This document shows positions 46,800-58,060 of a stretch of 64,000 bases of DNA, piece after piece. Numbering within the stretch: position 1 is the first letter of the stretch; each line of letters starts with the position of its first letter. Source of the DNA: Gnetum montanum (lineage: Eukaryota > Streptophyta > Gnetopsida > Gnetales > Gnetaceae); assembly GCA_015680685.1 (NCBI GenBank), contig MNCI01005936.1, forward strand, positions 417,150 to 481,149. Direction: 5' to 3'. The notes under the pieces are model-generated. The model ran no database searches. It had not been told where the DNA came from and was given only the letters and a program-made list of their open reading frames with translations. A program made the translations under genes and the position numbers.

Positions 46800-48850
46800 G
46801 AAGGGAGATCTAAAGCCTTATTTGATGGAGAGGTGTTCAGAGGTTCAACTGCTTGTAGTTGTGAGAGCTTGGTTGGATTTTTGGTTCTAAAGACAGGTCT
46901 TTTCTTTGTAAGGTTATTAGAACCAACTATGGGTTAAGGATGCATAGCCCTCATGGCATTGCATTGCTATGATTGAGTGGGGAGTTCCCCCTGCATTGCT
47001 AGAGCGAGTGGTGATGGAGCTATCAATGTAAGAGTTGTGGATGGATTTGGAGGATGGTATGTCTGTGGTTATCTACCATAGGATAAGGAGTCCTATAATA
47101 CTCCTGACCTTGGTAGTGATGTTGTGATGTCACATGACCAATAGAGTCACATGGAGAGATTGGTTGCTACACGTAGTAGCCATATGGATCCAGTTGTTGA
47201 TAGGGGTATTGTTGCCTCGGTGTTGGCATCCCCCATGACTATGGATATTGCCACTATTGACGTTGCTAAATGGGTTGTGGTGGAGTTCCACTTGGATAAT
47301 ATGTTGAAGGTTGGTGGAACTACCTTGGATTACATTGGGGATAAGGTAACCATCGTGGTGCTTGCCGTTTATTAAGTCATGGGTTGAGTGCATACACCCC
47401 AAACTCTTGTAGATGTGAGATCACTGGGCAACATCCCTTAGGATGGTTGTATTGGCATATCTCACATCCATCGTCATTGTCTATATCTAAATCTATAACC
47501 TCTTTAGTGATGGCCATTTTTCCTTTACCTTTGTTACCTGCATTGTCCACTTCTCTCTTTTTCTTTTTGTCATAGTCACTACCTCACTCCCTAGACTCCT
47601 CTACAGTTTTAAGAATGGTTTCAAACCTACTATCCAGGGAGTCCCACATTTGGTCTCCCTTTTTTGATACTTATGTTGTTAACTTTTAGAGTGGAAAAGT
47701 TTTTCTATTCACCATCTCTTCGGCTCTTCGAGTGGTGACTCTTCCTCCTCCTCATAAAATCTCACTCCCTTTCTTCGAAGGGAAGGGTCTCAGTTGTATT
47801 CTTCTACACTTTCTCTCTTACGTAGCTCCCCTTCTTCCTTGGCTACTTGCTCTAGCAATCTATGAACCTGATGGGACCTAAGCTCTAATAATCTCCCTTG
47901 GGCATATGTTCCAAGGGTTCTCCTTGTTTCATGCCTAAGTCCATCTATGAGATGGTGTAGTTTATCCCACTAAGAATAACCATGGCCAGGGAAATGATGT
48001 AACAGTGTGTAATAGCAGCCCATGGTAGCATCCTAGGGTTCATGATTTCCCTACTTCCATCCTTGGATTTTCTTTCATAGGTTAGACACTCTAGAGTAAG
48101 TTTGATACTTATCATTAAACAATTCTAACGTTGTACTCCACCTCCAAATGGATTCTAGTTCTAAGGACCGGTACCAGCTTTCCTCTTCCTTCACTAGTAT
48201 CCTTGGGAACAACTTCAATTTTTTCCATTTGTTCTCAATGTTTTGTAAGGCACATGCATCATGTAATTCTTGCAAGTGATTTTAAGGATTAGCATTGTAT
48301 CCCCCTTCAAATTGTGGGATATTGTTCATGTCTAACCTCTTGATCCTACTATCCTTTTGGTGCCTTGTTGGAACTCTTACAACCTCCGTTATATCTAACA
48401 TGCTTGTAGTTGTGAGTAGGGGTTATTTATGGTCATCTTGTTCATAGCATCTATGGTGTCTACACGGTTCCCTACTCTCCCTTCTTCTATGCCTTGATTC
48501 CCTAGAGTTCCCTCATCCTTGTTCTCGACTGTCTCATCGATGTTTTTCACTATGTTTCCCTTTATCCTCATAGTTGGTTTCCTTATGAGTAGGTCTAGAC
48601 ACTGAAGGAGAGGATGAATGTGATGATGAAGGTGAAAAAGAAGGAGAATCATCACCATGACAATGTTTTCTACCTTCTCTTCTATGGTCTTGGCCTTGAT
48701 CGTGATTATGATCAAAACATCTGCCCTTATCGTGTGTTTGTATTCCCTCGTTGAACACTTTGTGTTTTGTGAGGATCATAACTAGGGTTTTGAACCATGG
48801 AGTGGAGTTCTGATACACCACCTCCTAACCATCGTTAGCAGGGGGAACAT
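46800..48850 (-). pseudogene. A2 gag
   Basis: From the 5' LTR side: GNGEPISIGSPPKNVPPAND (48840), a His/Ser-rich and charged region, then SWYRSLELESIWRWSTTLEL and FNDKYQTYSRVSNL (48215-48075), homologous to E gag (YQTYARVSSLRRKIQEWKQG), and the zinc motif CEICQYNHPKGCCPVISHLQ (about 47470-47405), then a Gln/Tyr/Pro-rich tail. Stops throughout. Confidence 0.75.
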
Positions 48851-49079
48851 TTTTTGGTGGGGAACCTATTGAAATAGGTTCACCATTTCCAATTTCACTT
48901 AAAATGTGTGGGGCGTTATGGGGCCATTTACCCTTCAAGGATGTGTGGTAACTCTCCTGTTGCAACTCCTGTTCACATTGTGCTTCTATGGGATGATAGT
49001 CCCTTGTGTCATTATCACATGCAACATATTCATATGCTACAAGGTGTATCATAAAGTTCTTCTTTATTGCTGTACACAA

Positions 49080-49331
49080 ATGTGTGCTCAGGTACAATTT
49101 TCTTAAATAAAGATCTGTTCACTCTATGACTCCTACTACGAGCACATGGAAATTATTCTAACTCTAGAATGGTAAAACTACAAGAGTTTGGCTAAGGGTC
49201 TAAGTCTTACCCCTCACCCACCGTCCCCCTGCCAAGAATAAAGGGTGTCACCTCTTATTTATAGAAGATGAAGCAAGATGCGATATCGCATACGCGATAT
49301 CACGAGGCAGATGAGATATCGCGACTCATCA
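49080..49331 (-). repeat. A2 5' LTR, right-hand part only
   Basis: It ends TCATCA at 49331. It contains the palindromic GATGCGATATCGCATACGCG block (49277-49300) and a minus-strand TATA. Gag sequence starts directly at its left side, so about 400-600 bp of LTR and the primer site are deleted. Confidence 0.8.
49256..49263 (-). promoter_or_regulatory. TATA box of A2 5' LTR
   Basis: Minus-strand CTTCTATAAATAAGAGG. Confidence 0.55.
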
Positions 49332-49789
49332 AAATGTAATTTACATGATTTTTTAATATCTATATTTTTATCTCTTTGTTTTTTTATGCTTGTTCATAAC
49401 AAGTTAATTTTTTATTCATTTAGTTTACTAGTAAGATATTAGTGTCAAAAATAATTAGCTTTCTTAATCATTGTGTTCCTTTAACATGTTGTTTAATATT
49501 GTGGTTGAAATGGTGAGGGGAAGGTATGTCATAAAATAGGTAAAACACATTTACTAGCTAATTCCAACCCATAAAATCTAAGAAGAAAATTAGTTCTTCA
49601 AACTTAAAATATGAGGAGCTACTTATAAAATTTATATTTAGTTATTTATTTATCCTTACATGGTTCTTACTTTTCCATGATCATATGAGATTCTTCTAAT
49701 GAAGAAAATTGTTATAGTCTTCTCTCATAATGAGAATGTAAAGACCATGGTGAATTATAGTAGTAAGCATATTTAAACTATGGTATTAC
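49332..49789. other. Spacer right of A2, copy 1 continued
   Basis: 49332-49545 continues the left flank (12965-13422) and is repeated at 50232-50448 (e.g. GTGTCAAAAATAATTAGCTT). 49546-49789 shows no coding signal; weak similarity to 12720-12960. Confidence 0.7.
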
Positions 49790-50448
49790 CATGGTATTGT
49801 TATTTATTATGGTTGTCAACTACAATGGTTTTATACTATCTTACATGCTTTCTAAATACATTTCTTCATCTTGTTAATTAATTTACATTGTGGTCAACTT
49901 CATAATGTTTGTTAGTGTGTTATTTATACTTTTTTATCTTTATGACTTCATATTACAATGTTTATAATTACAACTATAGGTATCCTATGTAAGGATTTGT
50001 TATTCTAAGTGGATGTTTTGGGTTATCTTAATAACCTTACTAAAGATATTCAATTAACTAAGTTTACCACTTCTCATGGATCTTGAATTTCTAACATGAA
50101 ATTAGGGTGAGCCTAGTTGATTAAGATAATCCTTTCATAGATAATTATAAGGTTTGAATAGTTCATGATTAATGTTGTTGTGATTTTTTGGGCATGTATT
50201 TTGAAACTCAAGAATTTAAAAAATACAAGAGCTTCCTTATGAAATGTCATTTACATGACTTTTTAATATCCACAGTTTTATCTCTTTGTTTTTTTATGCT
50301 TGTTCATAATAGGTCCATTGTTTATTCATTTAGTTTACTACTAAGATATTAGTGTCAAAAATAATTAGCTTTCTGAATCATTATGTTCTTTTAACATGTT
50401 GTTTGATATTGTAGTTGAAATGGTGAGGGAAAGGTAGAATATTCTTTG
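49790..50448. repeat. Tandem spacer unit, copy 2 (empty-site paralogue)
   Basis: It matches 12965-13422 followed by 49332-49545 without an insertion between them. The junction at about 50235 reads ATGAAATGTCATTTACATG. Confidence 0.85.
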
Positions 50449-50867
50449 TTGATAAGAAATAAGGTATTTGAATAAAATATTTTGCAACTTTTGGATGAAG
50501 AGCAAGATTTATAAATTACAATTTTCATGACCTCTAGATGAACAATAAGATTTTTTTATCAAATTTTTCATAATCATGGGATCAATAATAAAATATTTGC
50601 ATCATCTATAATACATTCCCACACATGGCTGAATTTACAATACCTATGAGAACATATGAAGAGAACAAAGTTAGTCTAGAGTGAGAGCATATGATAGATG
50701 ATGAAAATATTTTATTCTTAATCATATAGTTATGAAAACTTTGATATACAAATCTTGTTCTTTATCTATAAGTCATAAAAATTATAATTCACAAGTCTTG
50801 TTCTTTTTCCAAGAATCATGAAATATTTAATTCAAATACCTTATTACTTGTCAACAAAAAATATTCT
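50436..50867. mobile_element. Fold-back MITE, about 432 bp
   Basis: It starts AGAATATTCTTTGTTGATAA and ends in the complement (TCAACAAAAAATATTCT). The two arms match over about 190 bp each (50436-50618 and 50690-50867), leaving only a short loop. It is absent from the sister copy of the spacer at about 49548, so it inserted after the tandem duplication. Superfamily not assigned; TA may be the duplicated target. Confidence 0.8.
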
Positions 50868-51190
50868 CTTAGCCAAATTACAGATATATATTGTAAATAT
50901 ATAACTAAGCTAGTGATCACTAGTCATCACTTTAAGGGATTATTTAAACATAAAAATTAAAAAGATTCTATTTGTAGTTATGCATCAACCTAGTTTTTCA
51001 AAGATAGTTAAGTTACAGGTTGTTTTTCAAAGACTAAAAATAGGTTAAAATACATCATGACTTATCAATGTTCAAATATTTATAATGAAAAGAATGCATG
51101 ATAGCAAAATGTTATGACATCCAAGACAGTAAAAATGCATCATGAGATAAATTGTAAAATCATTCTTCATTAGAATTAATGTACTAATCT
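50868..51190. other. AT-rich spacer
   Basis: No coding or repeat signal that I can name. Confidence 0.4.
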
Positions 51191-52380
51191 TCATCTAGTC
51201 TCCCTTGAAGGTGATAAGCCTTTGACATCTTGATGTATCTTTCTTTACAAATCAGAGGGAATATCTTCAAACTATCAATATTGTTAACTCGAGATAGTGG
51301 TGCAAATGTAAAAAATGTTATTTCTTTACTACCAACATCTACACATGATTTCTCCAAGATCATTCCTTACAACTTATGTATAGTTAAAGTCTATGCTAAC
51401 ATGAATATGGTACTTTTCAAGGATGTTCTTGATCATATAGCATCCAAATGCAAGATTCAAATTCAATGGTAACATATGATGGTAGCTGTAGAGGTTTATA
51501 GTGGGAACTATAAATTATTTTCTTAATGACTCCTAATGCACCAGTAACCAATCCTACTTTAACCATAGATAATAGTAAGCATAACCCTTATAGTTTCATA
51601 GATAAATATAGCTCATTCTAATTCTTCTTCTCCATCATCTTAGAATCTAACACCATTAGTGTTTCTATCTACTATGAACCATGCATTTGACTTTTGCAAT
51701 CTTAACAATACCTTTTCATTATACATATGTATGTTATCCTTTGTACCAAACAAATGCACAAAATCCTCAAACTCATCTTACCTATCTAATATAAATGGAG
51801 GATCTATTCTTGATCTCAAAAAATCATAATTAGCATAATTGAGTTTTCCTTCTCATATATTCATGAAAAACTTCTTTAAATCTTTGTTGGCATGGATCAT
51901 CCCCCCTTTGTCAATACATCACATCAAAAGTTACAAATGTATTGAATGTTAATCACAAATTTTATAGATGGAGTTGAGATGATATGTACGATATAAAATC
52001 TTTCACAGATAGAAGTTGTGTAAGATCTCCAATGAGTATCATTGATCTACCACCAAAATCCTCTTATCAGTTATTTGGAAATGTTTCCTTTAGCCTTCTA
52101 TTATGTTGGTAAGTAATTTTCCATCTATTAAATTCAATTTACCTATAATGATAAAATTTATGAATTTATATCTATTTTGTAGTAATGTCAATGTTGATGC
52201 AACAAGTGGTTTATACTTCCCAATTCTAATCTTTGATGTAGAATGTATTATACTTGCATTAATGTTATAAGTTGTAGCACTAGTAGGGGCAAGCACCAAT
52301 AAGCTAATTTTTCCAATGTGCAAGATCTACTAAATTCCTTACAAATGATATCAATGAGATATAATTTTCATGGGCACACT
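51190..52380 (-). pseudogene. PIF1/Helitron-type helicase, C-terminal part
   Basis: 52320-52090: LLVLAPTSATTYNINASIIH, then FINFIIIGKLNLIDGKLL, matching (V)LAPTG-AAYNI...TIHS (motif Ia) and IIIDE-SM-DGKLL (motif II, here with the Asp-Glu lost). Near 51391-51230: TLTIHKL, stop, GMILEKSCVDVGSKE and APLSRVNNIDSLKIFPLICK, matching the end of such helicases (TIHKSQGMTLEK...VALSRV). Many stops. The N-terminal piece lies beyond C2 at 59206-59720. I see no Rep HUH motif, so Helitron versus host PIF1 is open. Confidence 0.65.
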
Positions 52381-53548
52381 TGAAACACCACAAAATTTCG
52401 GGTCCTAATTGAAACACCACAAAATTTTGGGTCCTGACATTACGACTGTAAATATGCTTAAGTATCAGAACGATAGCACTTTCAACACCCTACTATGCTG
52501 CATAGCGTAGCATGCTACATAGTGTTGTGTAGTGTAGCACATTGCTATGCTATGTAGTGTAGCACCCTACTACGCTACTCCTACTATGCTGCATAGCGTA
52601 GCACCTTGCTACGCTGCATAGTATAGCATATTGCATAGCATAGCATAGCACATTGCTACACTGCATAGCATAGCACCCTACTACGCTACATATGTGTAGC
52701 GTAGCATAGCACCCTACTATGCTATGTTGTTATGCACTATTATGCTGTGTTATGCGCTATTACGTTGCATCCTGTTATGTAACACCTGTGACACTGTGCA
52801 GCAGACAACATGGTTCCACCTACCGCACTACCATGTGGCACCGGATTTGCATTTTGGACTAACTCTAGCTCTATAAATACCTCTACGTCCTCTTTTCTAA
52901 AAAAAAGAGAGGGAGGAGGGGAAACTTCAATTTCTTTACCAGCAAGGTAGTTGGCATTTTTTTTTATTAAGGCACTTGGCCTTTTGGCATCTTGGCACCT
53001 AGCTTCGTGGGTGAACGAGACCCAGAGCACACCACACCGATAGAGAGGCACAACTACATCACATGGTATACTGTGACCACCGACCTAGGAGGCATAGTTT
53101 ATCATAGTGAGCACCAGATTTCATAGCTTGACACCACCAAGGCTGTGACTCCACTCCTACTATACCTATTGTACAGCTTGTATGCATGTACCCTTTTTTG
53201 GGGCAGTGTATCTTCCTATTCAAACTCTCTTTTTGGCTTATTACAGCATTTATTTTTTTGGCATTGTTAAATTTTTAATCATGTCCACTTTTTTGTTACG
53301 TGATTTAGCACGTTTCTATTGTTGTGCACATCACATTTTATTTTTATCTTACCACCAGGTGTTCCATTTAAAATTATTATTTGCAAAAGGGTTATTGTAA
53401 GCCGGTTAAGTCCTTGTCTAATCGACCAGACCGTTCAGGGCATCCTGAATCCGTTTTCTCCAACACGACCCTTATGTGGATCTAGGGTTAAATTGTTCAC
53501 CTGGCAACCTCTCAGTGTTTCCAGCTACCGACTTTTTTGGTTGCAACA
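52381..53548 (+). repeat. C2 5' LTR, 1168 bp
   Basis: Starts TGAAACACCACAAAATTTCG, with an internal partial duplication of that start (52409), and ends TTGCAACA. U3 palindromic array 52485-52760. TATA box 52872-52879. Confidence 0.87.
52872..52879 (+). promoter_or_regulatory. TATA box of C2 5' LTR
   Basis: TATAAATA in AGCTCTATAAATACCTCTAC. Confidence 0.65.
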
Positions 53549-53553
53549 GTTTT

Positions 53554-53571
53554 TGGCACTAGAAGGAGGAC
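53554..53571 (+). promoter_or_regulatory. Candidate primer binding site of C2
   Basis: TGGCACTAGAAGGAGGAC, five bases after the LTR end. The least degraded of the three. Confidence 0.7.
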
Positions 53572-53879
53572 TGCTTTTTTTGCATTTTCATACTTAGTAG
53601 TTTTTTTCTACATTTTCGTACTTAGCATTTTTTTCCTGCATTATTGCACTTAGCCATTTTCTATATTTCTATACTTGGCCATTTCCTTGCTATTAACAGA
53701 CTTCATCATTTTTTTGCTATTTTTAGAGTTAGTCATTTTCTACAATTAGCAACTCTCATAACTTGATTTGTGAATATGAATCCAGATCAACCTTTTACAT
53801 TTGTGTCTAATACATTTGATACCGCAACCCAGCCAAAGCATGCCACGTTAAGCCATGAATAATAAAATTTTGTTTGTGC

Positions 53880-56580
53880 TAGAATCCAAGTAGGACTACC
53901 AATGGATTACCTTGATTTAGAGGCAAAACAGGATTACAAATCAGCCCACTAGAATGGACAAGAGTACAACCCCTCCTTGTTTGACATAATCCCACTCACG
54001 AAGTCCTACCACCAATTGTTGTTCCAACTCATCCATGCAAATAAGCATGATGCAGGGACAACCTACGAGGAAGCCTCACATAATGAGGAAGATGAGTTCA
54101 AGACTTGCTCCAAACACGAGAGCCACCTCCACACCATCTTCCAACAACCACTCCTTATTACAGCTCCCCCTTAGTTTGGTCCACCCATCCCCTCCAAGAT
54201 AGTGACCATGCCAATTCATCCTTCCTTGCATGAAACTAATGCATTTACCCAACACTATGCTCATGCAGGGGCCACCTCCCAGCCCCAAACAACTTAAGCA
54301 TCCTACATCCCGCCTATCTCATTGGTGTCTGCGGTGTCCATCCAATCCACCCATGTGTGGCCCACTCCAATCACCACACCCATCGCTCAGCCATTACATC
54401 AGCAATCATCCACTATGACATTAAACTAGCAAAAACTATCTGCTACAACATTAAACTGGTAAATTCCACAACCAAAAATTCAACCCCCTTGCTATGCAAC
54501 CAATCCAAGCCCAGCCAATGCAACTAACTCGCACATTCCCAAGCTTGGATTAGGCATTCCAGCTAATTCAAAGCTTGACAGAGGAGATCAACCGACTTAA
54601 GGCTACCTCCTCTAACACCATCAAGGTGGTAGACTTCTACCAAGATGATCCCATAAGTCCTACAATACCACCTCTAACTCTTCCAACTAGGGTCCAACTA
54701 CGACAATTCACCAAGTACAATAGAGAAGGGGACCCCAATGCACACTTGGTCACATTTCGATCTGAATGCCTACTCCTTCAAGCTTGGCCACACACCATCA
54801 TGTGCATGTTTCCCATGTCACTCACTGGCAAGGCCTTGGATTGGTATCACACACTTTCCAAGGCCTCAATCTCCTCTCTAGAGAATCTCATAAGCCAGTT
54901 TGTGACACACTTCAGGTATAGCCTGAGGCCTGAAGCAACCCTTAACCAACTTATGCAAGTTAAACAGGGCCTCTAGAGCCCATGCCAAAATTCCTCCAAC
55001 ATTCAAATGCTACATTAACTGAAATGCATGAACCCTTAGTAGAGACACACCTACTATCCATCTTCAAAGGTGCAATGAATGACTTCATCAAGTTCAAACT
55101 GTATTATCTAGCCCCAAAGTCTCTTAGCCAAGCCTTTGCCTAAGCAAAAAGCATAGAGTAAGCAGCACAAGCTTGCAATGACCCAGCCTATGTGGCCTAC
55201 AAAAACCAACATGCTTGCAAGAAAAAAACAACAGTGATAATAGTAGCTACAAGCACAAAAGCAACCAACCAGGGCCCAATAGCTAAGCAGCCTAAAGCCC
55301 CAACTAATAAAATCGCTAATTTTGGTACCAACTTACCAACATTAACAGGGGCTACCCTAAGACCCAACTTTCAGCGCAAGGATCACTCAAAGTATACACC
55401 ACTATCGATGTAACCCTCTAAACTATTAGAGCAACTCTTGAAAGCTAGGCAAATCCAACACAAACATGTATCAATAATTACCTGTCAAAAACATGATAGG
55501 TATTGTGAACTACTAAGTAACCCCACTTTAGTAGTACCAAATGAGCCCCTAGTTCCACAACGCTTCAAGCTAGACCAATACTATCATTACCACCAATTGG
55601 CTGGTCACAATATAGACAATTGTCGTGCTTTGCAAGATGATCTGCAGAGAATGATAGAATGTGGCCAACTAGTGCTCAACATGGTGAGTCAATCCAACAC
55701 AGATGATGCCTCCTATGTCATATATTTCATTAGCATAGGTGGTAAGTCTAAACCTACACAATAACCTTTTGTGATCTGTGTGCCTCCCAACAAGGTAAGG
55801 ATTCCCTCCACCTCCACCAGTAAGAGGCCTCCCTTGGTTATCACAGTGCCACCTCAAGCACCCATAGCATCCTTTGTGGTCAAAGTTCCATAGAAATCAT
55901 CCACTAAGACGTTAAACTGGCATCATGCAACAACAACTGCTAGGAAACCTTTTGTTATCAAGGTGCCACAACAAGTTGACCACACAACAACTCCACCCAA
56001 ATCACCATTTATCATAAGAGTGACACAACGTGATGGCCCCTCACCTACCTGAAGCCCAACAGTGGGCAACATCTCGATCCCTCCTCCTTCAAGGGTTGAC
56101 CCCACTAGCAACCCGAGTAGGCCCACCAAATGGCAACACAAGAGGACAAACAAGCACCTCACAACTCCCATGGCTGAAGCAAAGACCACAACTTGAAAAC
56201 AACAACTAAACACTGGGGCCCCTACTCCCAAGAAAGCCAAGAAAACCAAGCTTAAGTCCCCTCCATGAGAGATCTGTCTCTCAAGCCACATGGAGGAAAT
56301 CAAAGCCAACACAACAGCCAATGACAAGGACTTCCTAGCTGCACTAACCCAGGTAAAACAAGCACTCAAGCAAAAGAACATAGCATTGTGCTTATATGAC
56401 CTAGTCATGACCTCATTTGCTCATTGCCAAGCATTGGCCAAGATATTGGCCTCCATTCCTATTATGGAGGACATCCCTACAAATGAGACATCCATCCATG
56501 CAAAAATGCTACCCCTTGCACCACAAGAATTAAGTCCAACATCTTTAGTGTTCCATAATAATTGCAGTCAAAGTCAACCC
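53880..56580 (+). pseudogene. C2 gag with intact central domain
   Basis: 54575-54976 is an open 133-codon frame: KVVDFYQDDPISPTIPPLTL, QFTKYNREGDPNAHLVTFRS, AWPHTIMCMFPMSLTGKALD and SLENLISQFVTHFRYSLRPE. This is the Retrotrans_gag domain. It ends in a frameshift at about 54975, after which the frame resumes (LSIFKGAMNDFI). Cys/His region YYHYHQLAGHNIDNCRALQD (55574-55640) keeps HX4HX4C. Then the FVI(K/R)VP linker and the coiled-coil-like AALTQVKQALKQKNIALCLY (56335-56400). Confidence 0.85.
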
Positions 56581-56735
56581 TAAACAGGGGGAGGTTACTA
56601 TAGCTCCACTATCCATTAGCATTTGTGTTGGACAATGTATCATCCGTAGGATACATGTTGATGATGGTGAAGCAACAAATGTAGTATTGTACTTTGTCAT
56701 TAATAAGCTAGGCCTAGCAAATGAAATTATACAAG
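56581..56735 (+). pseudogene. C2 protease, truncated
   Basis: Only the active-site part survives: IHVDDGEATNVVLYFVINKL, then GLANEI. The rest is deleted at the junction ATACAAGGAAGGTAAGCACT. Confidence 0.75.
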
Positions 56736-56739
56736 GAAG

Positions 56740-56975
56740 GTAAGCACTAGTCCATTATGACTATATACTAGCATAGACAGTTTGCTATGACTATAAACTG
56801 GCACAGCTCATCCTTGGATCATGATGTTAAACTGGCACAATATCCACTATCCACTATGATATTAAACTAGCATCCAACAGTCTATTAGGACTATAAACTA
56901 GCACATCACTATCTGCCAGGACCTTAAACTAGGTTTACAGTCTGCTAGGACTTTAAACTGGCATGTAGCTAATCT
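56740..56975 (+). repeat. AAACTGGCA motif array of C2
   Basis: About eight units: CTATGACTATAAACTGGCAC, ATGATGTTAAACTGGCACAA, GGACCTTAAACTAGGTTTAC. It collinearly matches C1 26090-26322 and the inverted part of C1. Confidence 0.85.
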
Positions 56976-58045
56976 GATCCGAACACTTGTCATTGCCTTG
57001 GGAGCACTCATAGTATCATTGCATCCCACCATTCTAGTGATTCTTTTGGAGCACTTGCCATTAGTGCTGTACTCAAGACACTTGTAGCACCATCACCTTG
57101 GCACCTTCACTAGCTTCCTGAGCACTTCCAACTAGCACAACATTTGACACTTTCATAGCATCTTTGCATCCAGCACTTGCGGTATCTTCACATCTAGCAT
57201 TTGCACTTGCATTTCATGTTTTGTGGTTTTCTTGTCCTCTCTAAGTTGTGTTTGTAGGATGAAGCTTTGGAGGTGGTCGTGCAAAGGTGCATCTCATCGT
57301 AGCAGCAAGTTATCACATTGCTTTGATGTGCATGATTGGACTAGTTGAGCCACTCAAGTGTGCACATCCCCCTCATCTCTATTATAGCCTATGCACATCC
57401 ATTCCTCCATTCCAACATCCTCTCATCCTCCCCATATTCATTATTTCACACTCCTCTGATGCATACACACTGTGACACACATGGCATTCTCTTCATATCA
57501 ACCATTGAACCCATAGTTGATGTAACACAACTCATCTTGTAAGGGACCTCTATTGCATGGGAAAAGCCTAGGTAGATGTGACACGAATCATCCCTGGGAA
57601 ACAAAGCCCATCTTCTCAATGGCCAACTTGCAACTAACATTCATCAGTAAGTCGAACCTAAAGAAGGTTCGCCCCCAAAAAAAAAACAACGCCGCAACTT
57701 TGCAATTGGCCCATCTTTGGATCAACTTTGACCCTACCATGAGTACTCTAATGAAAGTTCAATGCTTTGAGGGCAAGCTACTTCATGCCATGGTCACCAT
57801 CAACCATGCTAAATTTGCATTTTACAGCATTATCCACTGTTTGCATTTCATTGCCACCATTTAAATTTCATCTCCTTAGCATTGCCTATACCCCTTGTCC
57901 CCTAGCATAACCTTATTCCCATAACACTCTTGAGCATGGTAAAATGACATCTAATCTTGTGCTGACAAATGATGTTGGTGACATGTCTACTGTGGTGTTT
58001 TGTAATTCTTTGTTGATGTCTCTTGGGCCACTCCTTTAGACATCA
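56976..58045 (+). other. C2 3' non-coding region
   Basis: Complete version of the C1 region at 26541-27285, with about 300 bp more at 57000-57305. No conserved ORF. Confidence 0.65.
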
Positions 58046-58046
58046 A

Positions 58047-58057
58047 CAAAGAGGGGT
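58047..58057 (+). promoter_or_regulatory. Polypurine tract of C2
   Basis: ACAAAGAGGGG, three bases before the 3' LTR. Confidence 0.7.
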
Positions 58058-58060
58058 CAT

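Larger units (their letters stand above)
13423..49331 (-). mobile_element. Element A2, Athila-like Ty3/gypsy element, containing B and C1
   Basis: The minus-strand element is bounded by TGATGA at 13423 and TCATCA at 49326-49331, with the same 5-bp target duplication AAATG on both sides (13418-13422 and 49332-49336). The uninterrupted paralogue at about 50225-50260 reads CTTATGAAATGTCATTTAC, the empty-site version of left flank plus right flank. This supports both edges of a 35.9-kb object whose own sequence is only about 8.5 kb (13423-14413 and 41836-49331); the rest is nested element B. Gag, protease, RT, RNase H and integrase are recognisable, all disrupted. Confidence 0.88.
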
